Assembly (NCBI GenBank): GCA_022568135.1
Contig: JADFFQ010000005.1
Span: 1 to 64,000 of the forward strand
Length of the DNA: 64,000 bases
Reading direction: 5' to 3'
Source of the DNA: Planctomycetota bacterium
Lineage (GTDB): Bacteria > Planctomycetota > Phycisphaerae > Phycisphaerales > SM1A02
Under the pieces are notes generated by a model. The model was not told where the DNA came from, ran no database searches, and was given only the letters and a program-made list of their open reading frames with translations. The first letter of the stretch is position 1, and each line of letters begins with the position of its first letter. Both the position numbers and the translations under genes were made by a program. Below, in pieces: positions 7,459 through 16,885 of this stretch.

Positions 7459-10263
7459 TCAGTCCAGGTCGCCTTGGGCGCTGAAGACGATGCGGGTGCG
7501 GTGCGGGGAAAAGCCGTGCTCGTCGAACAGCACCAACTCGTTGGGCTGGCCGGGGGTCACCCAGGCCGTGGGCACATAGAGCCGGCGCTGCGGCCCAACA
7601 GCGCGGCCGCCGGCGGTCGCGGTGAAGTATCGGCCGAGGTTCTGCCCGTTGAGGTATGCCTGGCCCTTGCTCAGGCCGGACGTGTCGAACCACATGGCCT
7701 CAGCGGTGCTACGGGCAGTGAAAGAGGTCCGCCACCAGCAGGGAACGCCGCGCAGGTTGCGGGTGCCGGTGCGACTGATCGACGCATAGGCTGAGGCGGT
7801 CGGTGGCTCCCACTTCGCAAATGCCCACGCGGCTGAGGCGGTGATCGTCGTCACGCATTCGTAGAGGGTGGCGGCTTTGAGAATCTGCTCAACGGCGCCG
7901 TCCTGCTGAGAGTCGGGAGCGAACCGCAGGACGTTCCTCCCGCGCCGAAACGCTCCGGTCGTCGTCGGATCGAGCAAGATGTGGGCAAGGCTGCCGCCGG
8001 ACGCGCCGCAATAGTACGCAACAGGCTCGTTGTTGAGCACGATCGTTCCGCTGGCCGCCGCGCCGTCAAGGTCGAGAAGGATCGGTGATTTCCGGGCGTG
8101 CGTGAACGTCCACACCACCTGGTTGGTGTCGCTGAGCTGGCCGAAGGTGCGTCCGGCAATGTAGCCGCGAAGAACAAACGGATCGACCGCCGGCGCTTTG
8201 GTTTTCTTGGGCCGAACCGCCCCGAGCCGCTTCACCTCATAGAAGTGGCCGAACAATCCCTTCCGCTGCGCCAGATCATTGCCGTCTGAGAACCGCCCGA
8301 GATTGTCCACCAGCGCCACGATGGTGTGCTGGCCCTTGGCTAACTTCAGGTCGAACGGCTTGTGATCGGCGCCCGGGGCCACGCCAACCAGCCGCCCGAA
8401 CGTGCCGTTGATGAACAGGTGCACGCGATCAGCGGCCTGGGGAAGATGGCAACGTTGCTTGCGAGAAGAGGTCACCCGTAGCCCGATGCGGTACCAGCCG
8501 TATCCAAGCCCCGCTCCACATGCGTTGAGGGTGTCGGGCCCGTCAAGTGTGGCGTAGCGCGGCGACTCACCGGTCGTGTATGCAACTGCGGGGGCGGCCT
8601 GCCAATCCACAAGACCGATCGGCCTGGGGGCCCGTTTCGCGGGCGCGATCGATCGTCGTTGAAGCCCGGCGTCCTTGGTAATCTCCCACACTGCGGTCGA
8701 CCCTTTCGCCGGCAGCGGAGATCCTTGCCGATCCAAGCCGGCCACGCCGACGAAGACCGTGGTGTCGTTGTGATAGGTCGCGTCGATCTGCTGTTGATTA
8801 CAGATCACGATGGTGATGCGCTTATGTTGCAGCAGCAGCGGCTTGCCCCCCCGAGGCACGGTCGCTTGCAACGGAGAGCCGTTGATCGACAAATACACCG
8901 GCGCACCGGCGGGGCCTTGCAACACCAGGATGGAGCGATCGACGATTGCGAACGGGCAGAGGTTGGCGTAGTCCAACCGCCCGGAGCCTCGCAGGTCAAC
9001 ATCCAGCACGTACCAGCCAACCGACTGATCCCCCAGCGCGACCGGCATGCGGATACCTTGCTCAAGCAGCAACGTGACGCCTCGTTGGGCGCGATCGGCA
9101 AAGACGAAGACCACCCGGCCGGCCGCCCCGCGCAACGGCACGACCGCCGCACCGCCACCCGGGCGCCCGGGGGGTTCATGTTGTCCGCGGCGCCGCGCGG
9201 CGGGGGAAACGTCGGACAGATCCATCGATATTGGGTGATAATCCTCATCCAGGTCGGCGAAGACGTGGCTGAAGTGATTGGCGAAGCTGATGAGGCGTTT
9301 GATCGCGTTATATTTGGGCCCGCGCGCGCCGGCCTCCCCCAGCGGCGCGCTGGCGGCGGCGCTGGTGGTGACGAAGCCGCCTCCGACGCAGTCGATCCCA
9401 TCACCACTGGCCGCTCGACCGCCCAAGAACCCGAAATTCGTCCCGCCGTGGAAGGGTGAGACCACCGGCTGAGCGCCGGCCGCGAGCACTTGCGCCAACG
9501 AATGCAGCACCACCTCCGGACGTTTGGGGCGATCACGACCCCCACCCCAGGTATCGAGGTCCACCGGATCGAACGCGCTGACCAGACAAGGGGCATTGGA
9601 CTGCACGCTCCGCAACTGCCGAAGGTGGACCAGGAGGTCGTCGAATCCTCGCCAGGTATCGATGGTTCCCACCGACTCCTGCCAGAGGTCGTTGGCGTTG
9701 ATGATGGGCACGTTGATGCCGTTCTCGCGGATGTAGCGCGAGACCTCCCGCAGGTAGCGGTCCGCCTGGGTCCGGTTTGAGCACAGCCAGGCGTGCTCGC
9801 TCTGCACCAGCAGGATCGGCCCGCCGCTGGTCGCCTGCAAGTCGGCCAACTCCCCAAACAGCTTGCGGAAGTACAGGCTTACCCGCTCGAGGAACGGCTC
9901 GTTCGCCTCGCGCAGCACCACGTTGGGCATCTCGATGAGCCAACTGGGCAAGCCCCCGGCATCGTAGTGACCGCCGACATATGGCCCGGGGCGGAGCAAG
10001 ACCCACATGCCCGCTGAGGCGCACAGCTCAACGAATCGACGAACATCACAGTGGTCGTGAAAGGAGAACCGCCCCTTGCGCGGCTCATGAAGCAGCCAGG
10101 GGCACGATGTCTCTATGGTGTTGAACCCGGCCTGCTTGGCGGCGGCGATCCGATCGGGCCAGGCCTCGGGCGGGACACGAGCATACTCAATCGACGCGCC
10201 CAGAACCCAGACTCGACGACGTTCGACGTAGAAGCTCTGCCCGTCATAGGTGACGCTGGCCAT
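7459..10263 (-). CDS. GH35 beta-galactosidase-like protein, probably catalytically inactive
   Basis: About 934 aa from the ATG at 10263 (a TTG at 10290 is the alternative). The TIM-barrel hallmarks of GH35 are present: GASIEYARVPPEAWPDRI, LLRPGPYVGGHYDAGGLPSWL, HGGTNFGFLGG and APLGEAG. The C-terminal galactose-binding jelly roll is also recognisable (KGQAYLNGQNLGRY...GPQRRLYVP). However the acid/base motif, normally Q-x-E-N-E-Y, reads QSEHAW, with Ala158 at the catalytic Glu. The nucleophile motif, normally S-E-[FY]-x-x-G-W, reads SAFDPVD, with Ala230. The usual YDYDAP is SAAASAP. Length and fold are otherwise intact, so this is more likely a carbohydrate-binding pseudoenzyme than a broken gene. 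No clear signal peptide is visible. Confidence 0.85.
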   Translation of the reverse strand: MASVTYDGQSFYVERRRVWVLGASIEYARVPPEAWPDRIAAAKQAGFNTIETSCPWLLHEPRKGRFSFHDHCDVRRFVELCASAGMWVLLRPGPYVGGHYDAGGLPSWLIEMPNVVLREANEPFLERVSLYFRKLFGELADLQATSGGPILLVQSEHAWLCSNRTQADRYLREVSRYIRENGINVPIINANDLWQESVGTIDTWRGFDDLLVHLRQLRSVQSNAPCLVSAFDPVDLDTWGGGRDRPKRPEVVLHSLAQVLAAGAQPVVSPFHGGTNFGFLGGRAASGDGIDCVGGGFVTTSAAASAPLGEAGARGPKYNAIKRLISFANHFSHVFADLDEDYHPISMDLSDVSPAARRRGQHEPPGRPGGGAAVVPLRGAAGRVVFVFADRAQRGVTLLLEQGIRMPVALGDQSVGWYVLDVDLRGSGRLDYANLCPFAIVDRSILVLQGPAGAPVYLSINGSPLQATVPRGGKPLLLQHKRITIVICNQQQIDATYHNDTTVFVGVAGLDRQGSPLPAKGSTAVWEITKDAGLQRRSIAPAKRAPRPIGLVDWQAAPAVAYTTGESPRYATLDGPDTLNACGAGLGYGWYRIGLRVTSSRKQRCHLPQAADRVHLFINGTFGRLVGVAPGADHKPFDLKLAKGQHTIVALVDNLGRFSDGNDLAQRKGLFGHFYEVKRLGAVRPKKTKAPAVDPFVLRGYIAGRTFGQLSDTNQVVWTFTHARKSPILLDLDGAAASGTIVLNNEPVAYYCGASGGSLAHILLDPTTTGAFRRGRNVLRFAPDSQQDGAVEQILKAATLYECVTTITASAAWAFAKWEPPTASAYASISRTGTRNLRGVPCWWRTSFTARSTAEAMWFDTSGLSKGQAYLNGQNLGRYFTATAGGRAVGPQRRLYVPTAWVTPGQPNELVLFDEHGFSPHRTRIVFSAQGDLD

Positions 10264-10434
10264 ATGGCCGCAAGTGTAGCGGTACTTCAATCCGCCCGGC
10301 GGGGCGTCCGGCGGCCCGGAGCCCCTGTAGGCATCGCGCCGCGGATCGCCTTACGACTTTCCTGCAACACGTCGCGAGCCACAGCAGTATGACCTGACGA
10401 GCGCCATTTTCGGTACAACACTTATCGGAAGTCC

Positions 10435-12657
10435 ATGAGCTTCAACACTCTATCCAAACCCAGGCCGGTTGATCTCGGTTGGATCGGCGGCTTGGTCGTG
10501 ACTGCCTTCACCTTGGTGGGGATAGGCGGCTGCGAATCAGCGCTTGGGCGGATTGATCGGCACGTCGCCGAATTGATCTTCGACCGCAGCGCCGCCCTGG
10601 GGGCCGACGCGGTGACACCCAGGCTCCCCTGGCCGGGGGGTGATCGTTCCGCCGAGGGGCGGGCTCGTTCCCTGGCCGACGAACAACCGCCGACGACCAA
10701 CCCGCCCGCTGAGCAACTGCCGTTTAGCCCTGCCGACGAGGCCCAGGACATCATGCAGCGGCTGGAGCGCTACGCCGACGGGCCGGCTGACGCCATGCGG
10801 ATGGATCTTCGATCCGCCCTGGCCTATACGATTCGACACAGTCGAGAGTACCGCTTTGCCGAGGAGGACTACCTCCTTGCGGCGCTGCGGCTGCTGAGCG
10901 AACGGCACCTGTGGGGACCGCGTCTGTTCGACCAGCTGGACGCGTCGATCCAAGGCGAGGCCGACGAGGCGCTGTTCGACACGTCGCTTCGGCTGGTCAA
11001 TGAGCTGCGCCTCACCCAGCGGCTCCCCTACGGCGGGGAAGTGACGGCGCGAATGCTGGCCCGGGCCACGGAGGACCTGCATCAGCGCGTCACGGGCGAG
11101 AACACGCAAGCGGCCGATCTGATCTTCTCCGGGGATATCCCGCTGCTTCGCGGCGCCGGCCAGGTCGCCCGCGAGGGCCGCATCCAGGCCGAGCGGAACC
11201 TGGTGTACGCAGCTCGTGATTTTGAACGCAGTCGGCGGGAATTCCTCGTCAGCATCACCAGTGACTTCCTCAATCTGGTCGTACAGAAGCAAGGCATCGA
11301 AAACGCCGAGCGAGAGGTACAGACGCGTGAGGACTTCGAGCGCCGAGAACGAGCGCTCGTGCGGGCGGGGCGACGACCGCCACCGGATGCTGACTTGGCC
11401 GAGCAGGCCACGCTCTTTGCCCGCGATCGCCTCAACACCCAGCGCGAGACCGTCCGCCTCCGCGTCGATCAATTCAAGGTGCGCCTGGGGATGCCTCAAG
11501 ACCAGCCGTTGATCATCGAACCCTCCTCGCTGGGCCTGGCCAGACCCCAAATCAGTATGGACGAAGCAGTGCGAGCAGGGATGACCTATCGGCTCGACCT
11601 GCAGAACCGTCGTGATCAGCTCGACGATACCCGTCGCGCGGTGCACAACGCCCGCAACGCATTGCTGGCGGACCTGAATCTGACCGCCTCGATCTCGATC
11701 CCCACCGATGACGCAAGGGACCGCGCCGGGCTCGACTTCGATCTCGATGACACATCGTTCCTGGCCGGGGTCAGGCTCGATCTCCCGCTTGATCGCACCA
11801 TCGAGCGCATCAACCTTCGTCAGACCCAGATCAGCCTTGAACGAGCCGTCCGCGATTATGAGCGCTTCCGTGACACCATTGCGGTGGAGGTTCGCGGCTC
11901 GGTCCGCGATATCAATCGAACACGGTCCAGCGTGCGGTTGCAGCAGGAGAACATCACCATCGCCGAGCGTCGTCTGGCCAACATCGAGGCGGCCCCCGAC
12001 CGGTTCGACGCCCGGGACCGCAGCGAAACCGCCGCCGACATGCTCGAAGCCCGCGACGCATACGACCGGGCTCGCCGTGACCTTCAGCTCGCCATCCTGC
12101 AATACCTCCTTGACAGCGGGCAACTGCGGGTCGAGAGCGACGGTTCGATCCGGCCTTTGCAGGGAATGCAGTTGATGGACCTTGACGCCGCCAACGGTGA
12201 TGCAGACCGTCCTACGGAGAAAGTGTCCGATCGCTTCGCCAAACTTGAGGTTCTCAACGCCTATCTCAAGCTTCGTAACGACTACCTTGCCAAGATTGAC
12301 GAACGAGCTGAGATACAGGCCCTCATCCGTGCGGGCTCCCAGCTTGGGGGTTCGAGAAACGTCACTCCGGCTGGTTATGCCGCAGCCAAAGCAGCCGCTT
12401 ACGAGATGCTGGTTGCCGCGTATACCTCCGCCTTCCTTGCGGCCTATGAAGCTCGCGTGGGTCCTGAGTTTGAAGTTGAAGTGGACGAGGTCGATTCGGA
12501 GATCGCTTTCGCGGTGGCGCGCGATGTGACAACCGAGTTTGGTCACAATCTTGCACCTGCTGTCTTGTTACAGGCTACTGCGGCCGCAGCCGAAGAGGCG
12601 TATGAGTATGTTTCGTCGCGCGCTATCGAAGCTCGCCTTTTCGACTACCTGAATTGA
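10435..12657 (+). CDS. TolC-like outer membrane efflux lipoprotein with C-terminal extension
   Basis: 740 aa; ATG with GGAAG just upstream. A hydrophobic segment ending in the lipobox VGIGGC (residues about 28-33) marks it as a lipoprotein. The centre carries two outer membrane efflux (OEP) repeats of long amphipathic helices (for example LDLQNRRDQLDDTRRAVHNARNALL and DYERFRDTIAVEVRGSVRDINR), as in TolC/OprM channel proteins. After the second repeat come about 150 further residues (about 590-740), Ala/Glu-rich and helical, that are not part of the usual fold. It probably forms the outer membrane channel of a tripartite exporter with the adaptor encoded 506 bp downstream. A rho-independent terminator follows. 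Confidence 0.85.
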   Translation: MSFNTLSKPRPVDLGWIGGLVVTAFTLVGIGGCESALGRIDRHVAELIFDRSAALGADAVTPRLPWPGGDRSAEGRARSLADEQPPTTNPPAEQLPFSPADEAQDIMQRLERYADGPADAMRMDLRSALAYTIRHSREYRFAEEDYLLAALRLLSERHLWGPRLFDQLDASIQGEADEALFDTSLRLVNELRLTQRLPYGGEVTARMLARATEDLHQRVTGENTQAADLIFSGDIPLLRGAGQVAREGRIQAERNLVYAARDFERSRREFLVSITSDFLNLVVQKQGIENAEREVQTREDFERRERALVRAGRRPPPDADLAEQATLFARDRLNTQRETVRLRVDQFKVRLGMPQDQPLIIEPSSLGLARPQISMDEAVRAGMTYRLDLQNRRDQLDDTRRAVHNARNALLADLNLTASISIPTDDARDRAGLDFDLDDTSFLAGVRLDLPLDRTIERINLRQTQISLERAVRDYERFRDTIAVEVRGSVRDINRTRSSVRLQQENITIAERRLANIEAAPDRFDARDRSETAADMLEARDAYDRARRDLQLAILQYLLDSGQLRVESDGSIRPLQGMQLMDLDAANGDADRPTEKVSDRFAKLEVLNAYLKLRNDYLAKIDERAEIQALIRAGSQLGGSRNVTPAGYAAAKAAAYEMLVAAYTSAFLAAYEARVGPEFEVEVDEVDSEIAFAVARDVTTEFGHNLAPAVLLQATAAAAEEAYEYVSSRAIEARLFDYLN

Positions 12658-12688
12658 TCGCGAGGGGCCTGACCTCACTTCTGACCGC

Positions 12689-12707
12689 ACCCCCGTCAGG
12701 GGGTTTT
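12689..12707 (+). terminator. Rho-independent terminator of the TolC-like gene
   Basis: A 6-bp stem ACCCCC/GGGGGT with a GTCA loop is followed immediately by a short T run, about 35 nt after the stop codon. The stem is short but fully GC-paired. Confidence 0.7.
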
Positions 12708-12850
12708 CGGGTCTCGCATCCGACTCCGCGGAAGTCCACCCCCCACCTACAGGACCCACCACGCCGGCCAAACCGAGACGCCCCCAGGCGGTGAGGGAAC
12801 AGCGTCGTGGTGGGGCACAGGTCACATGACGCAACGCGGTGGTGAGGCGA

Positions 12851-13111
12851 TGAGGTGGACGGCCAGGGTCTCTGCTACCGCGTGAAGTTCAGCGACATCG
12901 ATGCTCCCTCATCCTTGTGATAGCTGTTGCTGCGATCGTCTACTTGGTTGGCATGGAGACGAGCACCTCAGAACAGCGCGCCGCAGAACCCCCCAAGGAA
13001 GGGCTCGGCCGCTGACCCCCCCGGGTGCACGAGACGATATCCGCCGCAGAATTGGCTCGATCGACGCCGGCTGAGGCCCTATCCTACTTGCCGGAATGGC
13101 TGGTGCCTTAG
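12851..13111 (+). pseudogene. Possible small membrane protein, frame interrupted by TGA
   Basis: After a stop at 12851, the frame encodes a hydrophobic stretch SLILVIAVAAIVYLVGM then a polar tail ending EGLGR at a TGA (13013-13015). The same frame continues through HETISAAELARSTPAEALSY and PEWLVP to a TAG at 13109-13111. The single membrane segment plus soluble tail, in one frame on both sides of the TGA, suggests a decayed gene or two tiny ORFs. No ATG start is present (CTG or GTG only). Function unknown. Confidence 0.3.
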
Positions 13112-13163
13112 GGGGATTCACCCCAGAGCCTCGGGGCCTGGAGATCGATTTGGAATCTGACCG

Positions 13164-14837
13164 GTGAAGACGAAGAGACATAATCGCAGGGGCGGGACCA
13201 CCGCGATCGTGATCACGATCGTGGTGATCCTGACGGGGGCGGCCATGACCACCCTGGTGGTGCGCAACGGATCCTCCTCCGGCACCGAGGGGGGCTCTGA
13301 GGGCACATACATCGTTCGACGCGGCTCTTTCGACATCACCGTTCCCGCCTCCGGCGAGCTGGCGGCGCTGAAGCAGATCGAGATCCGCAACCGCCTGGAG
13401 GTTCGGGCGGTCATCACCGAAATCATTGAAGAAGGCAAACCGGTCAAGGCCGGCGACATGCTCATTCGGTTCAACGACGAGGAGATCCGAAACAAAATCA
13501 AGGACGCCGAGGACGCAGAGAACAACGCGACCAGCGCCCTGATCATGGCCGAGTCGAACCTGGACATCCGGATCAGCTCGGGTGAATCGGAGCAGGACAA
13601 GGCTGAGCTGGACGTGAGACTCGCAGAGCTGGCGCTGGAAGGCTGGGAGAAGGGTGAAGTGGTCTCGAGGCGCCAAGAGATTGACCTGGAGTTGAAAACC
13701 GCCCAAAAGGACTACGACCGCCTCAAGGAGCGGTATGACGAGTCCGTGACGCTCGAAAGCCAAAAGTTTATCAGCCGAGATGAGCTCAAGCAGGACGAGA
13801 TCGCCATGATCAGAGCCAAGGCCAGGCTCGAGCAGGCGAAGCTCGACGACGAAATCTACGAGAAATACCAGTACACAGAGGACCAGGCCCGGAATGAATC
13901 GGACGTCGAACAGGCCAAGGCTGAACGGGAACGGATCAAGGACCGACATAAGGCCGAGCTCGAAACCCTCCGCGCCGAGTTGGCCAGCAAGCAACATCAG
14001 CTCGAAAGCCGCCAGGAACGCCTGGCGGACCTCCAGAAGCAGCTTGAATACTGCACGGTCACCGCGCCATCCGGAGGCCTGGTCGTCTATGCCACCAGTC
14101 TCGAGAGGTACCGATGGGGGAACCAAGAGACGCTAAAGGTGGGTAGCGAGCTGCATCGCAACCAGTTGGCGATGATTCTGCCTGACACCTCCCAGATGGT
14201 GGCGGAAGTCAAGGTCAACGAATCGCTGACCGGCCTCATCAAGCCGGGCCAGCGGGCGATCCTCACGTCGGACGCCGTGCCCGACGTGGTCCTGCAAGGC
14301 GAAGTCCTCAGCATCAGCGTGCTGGCGGAGTCTGGAGGGTGGATCGACCGCAACCGCCGTGACTACACCGTCAAGATTCAGCTCACCGACGGCAACGACC
14401 TGGGACTCAAGCCCTCCATGCGCTGCAAGGCCGAGATCTACGTTGGCCGGGTCGAAGATACGCTGTTCGTGCCGCTGCAAGCGGTGTTCCACGAAGGGCC
14501 GACGGCCTACGTCTATGTGCCGCAGGGCTCTGGCTTCGCCCAACACAAGGTCACCGTCGGCGAGGCCTCGGAACTGCACATGGAAGTGAGCAGCGGACTG
14601 GCCGAAGGCGATGTCGTGCTGTTGCGCCAGCCACATCCGGGGGAGATCGTCGCCCGCCTGGACCAGCCCAGCCCACCCGACGCCTCGCGCGACAGCCGCA
14701 ACGGGCCGTCGAACCGCGCGTCCGCTGAACAGGACAAACCCCGCCCCGACGGCGAAGTCACGCACAAGCCCGGTGAGAAGCGCCCACCCGCCCAACGCCC
14801 CGCGCCCAGCGGCGACCGCCCCGCAGCGGAAGGCTAA
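13164..14837 (+). CDS. HlyD-family periplasmic adaptor (membrane fusion protein)
   Basis: 557 aa from a GTG start. A single N-terminal membrane anchor (TTAIVITIVVILTGAAMTTLVV) precedes a barrel-sandwich/lipoyl half (FDITVPASGELAAL...RNRLEVRAVITEIIEEGKPVKAGD). A long charged coiled coil spans about residues 110-300, then the second lipoyl half (LEYCTVTAPSGGLVVYA) and a beta-barrel (LIKPGQRAILTSDAVPDVVLQGEV). The Pro-rich tail of about 60 residues is low complexity. The protein should bridge an inner membrane pump to the upstream TolC-like channel, but no ABC or RND pump gene lies on either side. Confidence 0.85.
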   Translation: MKTKRHNRRGGTTAIVITIVVILTGAAMTTLVVRNGSSSGTEGGSEGTYIVRRGSFDITVPASGELAALKQIEIRNRLEVRAVITEIIEEGKPVKAGDMLIRFNDEEIRNKIKDAEDAENNATSALIMAESNLDIRISSGESEQDKAELDVRLAELALEGWEKGEVVSRRQEIDLELKTAQKDYDRLKERYDESVTLESQKFISRDELKQDEIAMIRAKARLEQAKLDDEIYEKYQYTEDQARNESDVEQAKAERERIKDRHKAELETLRAELASKQHQLESRQERLADLQKQLEYCTVTAPSGGLVVYATSLERYRWGNQETLKVGSELHRNQLAMILPDTSQMVAEVKVNESLTGLIKPGQRAILTSDAVPDVVLQGEVLSISVLAESGGWIDRNRRDYTVKIQLTDGNDLGLKPSMRCKAEIYVGRVEDTLFVPLQAVFHEGPTAYVYVPQGSGFAQHKVTVGEASELHMEVSSGLAEGDVVLLRQPHPGEIVARLDQPSPPDASRDSRNGPSNRASAEQDKPRPDGEVTHKPGEKRPPAQRPAPSGDRPAAEG

Positions 14838-14894
14838 TCGGGCCCAACATCCGCCCAGTCCAACCGCGCCGTGGGCAGACGACGAAATCAACAA

Positions 14895-15998
14895 TCAAGG
14901 TGACCGGCTCGCCAGCCCCTGTACAGCCGTTGGTTCAGCAGGCAGACCCTCGTCACGCGCCGCTGCCGCCCGACCATCGCGCGGCTCGATCAGCACCGAC
15001 TCCGGCTGAAGCCCCCCATCCTCGCCCGGCGGCAGTTCCTCAACGTTCCGCAGCTTGCCTGCGATCGTGCGAGTCTTCTTGGTTGCGTCATCGACCTTCG
15101 CAGACGCCTCGTGCAACTTCTTGTGAACGGCATCCAAGAGGCCGGCGAACTTCCCAAGCTCCGTCTTGACGGCGCCCAGGACCCTCCACACTTCGCTTGA
15201 TCGTCTTTGCACTGCAAGCGTTCGAAATCCCATCTGTAGCGCATTGAGCAGGACGGCCAACGTCGTAGGGCCGGCCACGCTCACCCTGTACTGTCGCTGG
15301 AGAAACTCCATCAGCCCCGGGCGGCGAACCACCTCCGCATATAACCCTTCGCTGGGCAGGAACATGATTGCGAAATCCGTGGTCCTGGGCGGGTTGAGAT
15401 ACTTGTCCCTGATGTCTCGTGCTGAGGCCTTGATGCGAGCGTCAAGCTGCTTCGCCGCCGTCGTCGCCGATTCCTGGTCGCCTTGTGCCTGAGCAGCGAG
15501 CAGGCGTTGATAATCCTCTTGCGGAAACTTCGCGTCGATGGGCAGCCAAACGACGTCGTTGGGATCATCGGCCCGTCCGGGCAACTTGATCGCAAACTCC
15601 ACCCGCTGGTTGGTTGCATCGTTGGTGACGACATTGCGAGCATATTGCTGCGGCGCAAGAACCTGTTCAAGCAGCGTCCCGAGCTGGATCTCGCCCCAGG
15701 TCCCCCGCGTCGAGACGTTGGTCAGGACCCGCTTGAGGTCGTTGACGCCGCTGGCGAGGCTCTGCAGCTCGCCGAGGCCCTTGTGAACATGCTCCAGCCG
15801 CTCGACGAAGAGTTTGAAGGAATCGGCGATCTGATCCCGCACCGCTCGCTCGGTTCGCTCCTGCCCTTTGTCCACTGACTCGAAGTGCGATTCGAATTCG
15901 GCGAGGTGTGGGGCGATGTTCCGCCGCAGCAGGGCAACGACCAGCCCGATCGACACCAGCATCAGAACGATCACCACAGCGAGTAGGGCCTCAGTCAT
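14895..15998 (-). CDS. rmuC: DNA recombination protein RmuC
   Basis: 367 aa from the ATG at 15998, chosen over an ATG at 16016 because GGAGG lies 9 nt upstream of it. The protein has an N-terminal membrane helix (ALLAVVIVLMLVSIGLVVALL), a coiled coil, and the conserved RmuC core: RGTWGEIQLGTLLEQVL, LPIDAKFPQEDYQRLL, IMFLPSEGLYAEV and VAGPTTLAVLLNALQMGFRTLA. RmuC proteins are linked to limiting inversion at short inverted repeats and have a PD-(D/E)xK-like nuclease fold. The gene faces the adaptor gene tail-to-tail and is divergent from the sigma factor gene. Confidence 0.93.
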   Translation of the reverse strand: MTEALLAVVIVLMLVSIGLVVALLRRNIAPHLAEFESHFESVDKGQERTERAVRDQIADSFKLFVERLEHVHKGLGELQSLASGVNDLKRVLTNVSTRGTWGEIQLGTLLEQVLAPQQYARNVVTNDATNQRVEFAIKLPGRADDPNDVVWLPIDAKFPQEDYQRLLAAQAQGDQESATTAAKQLDARIKASARDIRDKYLNPPRTTDFAIMFLPSEGLYAEVVRRPGLMEFLQRQYRVSVAGPTTLAVLLNALQMGFRTLAVQRRSSEVWRVLGAVKTELGKFAGLLDAVHKKLHEASAKVDDATKKTRTIAGKLRNVEELPPGEDGGLQPESVLIEPRDGRAAAARDEGLPAEPTAVQGLASRSP

Positions 15999-16225
15999 GC
16001 CCAAACGCCTCCACATCGCCGGGTGAATCTATTGATTACCTCTCGGCGGGATAACGACTCAAGCAATTGCGAGCGGGTTCGGACGTTGACCAGTTCAGCG
16101 GGGAGTCGGGTTCGCCGAAGGAGCAGACGTATCACCGCAACCGCCGATTGCACAGCCGAACCGACCTCGATCCCGATCAACGCGTACAACCATTCAGCCA
16201 TTGTCCTGCATCATACTCTGTACCC

Positions 16226-16873
16226 ATGGCCTCGATCCCCCCACCCAATCCGGCGGTTCACTCCCAGCCCGCGACGAGAAATCTGCAGATTGCCGGAGAC
16301 GCCGCAGGTCAGCCGGCCATGAGTGGGATGACCGGTGATCCCGATGGAATCGGGACCGCGGACCTGACGGCGGCCCAGGCCGGAGATCACCAGGCGTTCG
16401 GCCGGCTGTATGACCGTCACGCGGCAGTGGTGCTGTCGCTGTGCCGGCGGTTCTCGTTACCCGAGGCTGAGGACGCAACCCAGGAGACCTTCATTCGTGC
16501 GTATCGACTTCTGCACAAGGTTCAAAGCCCCGACAAGCTCCGCCCGTGGCTGTACGCGATCGCCCGGCGGGTCTGCTCGGAGCGGGCGCGCTCGGCCCAG
16601 CGTCGGGCCCGGCACGAGGAGCAGTTGGTGTTGACTCAGCCCGCCCAATCGATCGCCGCCACCGCCCCCGAGCAAGCCGATCGCGCTGAGCAACTCCAGC
16701 GCCTCGACGACGCGTTGGAGCAGCTCGATGACCGCGAACGACTGGCCGTTCACCTGTACTACCTCGACGCGCATCCGGTCAATGCCGCCGCATCGGCCCT
16801 GGGCTTATCACGAAGCGGCTACTACAAGCTGCTGGCCCGCGCTCGCGAACATCTCGCCGACCTTATGAAATGA
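16226..16873 (+). CDS. ECF-family RNA polymerase sigma factor
   Basis: Up to 215 aa from the ATG at 16226. An internal ATG at 16319 gives 184 aa, closer to a typical ECF length, and may be the true start. Region 2 (FGRLYDRHAAVVLSLCRRF followed by EDATQETFIRAYRLL) and region 4 (LEQLDDRERLAVHLYYLDAHPVNAAASALGLSRSGYYKLLARA) are both clear, the latter with a helix-turn-helix. The next gene starts 12 bp downstream and encodes a protein with a cytosolic N-terminus and one membrane segment, so the pair probably works as sigma factor plus membrane-bound partner. Confidence 0.9.
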   Translation: MASIPPPNPAVHSQPATRNLQIAGDAAGQPAMSGMTGDPDGIGTADLTAAQAGDHQAFGRLYDRHAAVVLSLCRRFSLPEAEDATQETFIRAYRLLHKVQSPDKLRPWLYAIARRVCSERARSAQRRARHEEQLVLTQPAQSIAATAPEQADRAEQLQRLDDALEQLDDRERLAVHLYYLDAHPVNAAASALGLSRSGYYKLLARAREHLADLMK

Positions 16874-16885
16874 ATCGGACTCACC

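Larger units (their letters stand above)
12658..13163. other. 506-bp intergenic region between channel and adaptor genes
   Basis: It contains a terminator just after the TolC-like gene and, at 12851-13111, one plus-strand frame that looks formerly coding but is split by a TGA. No other gene, tRNA or repeat was recognised here. Confidence 0.6.

Noticed and set aside
10537-12546. 669-codon minus-strand frame opposite the TolC-like gene
   Set aside because: The plus strand carries a lipobox and OEP repeats; the minus frame has no recognisable domain.
12909-14126. 405-codon minus-strand frame opposite the HlyD-like adaptor
   Set aside because: Repetitive Leu/Val/Phe content mirrors the coiled-coil codons of the real gene.
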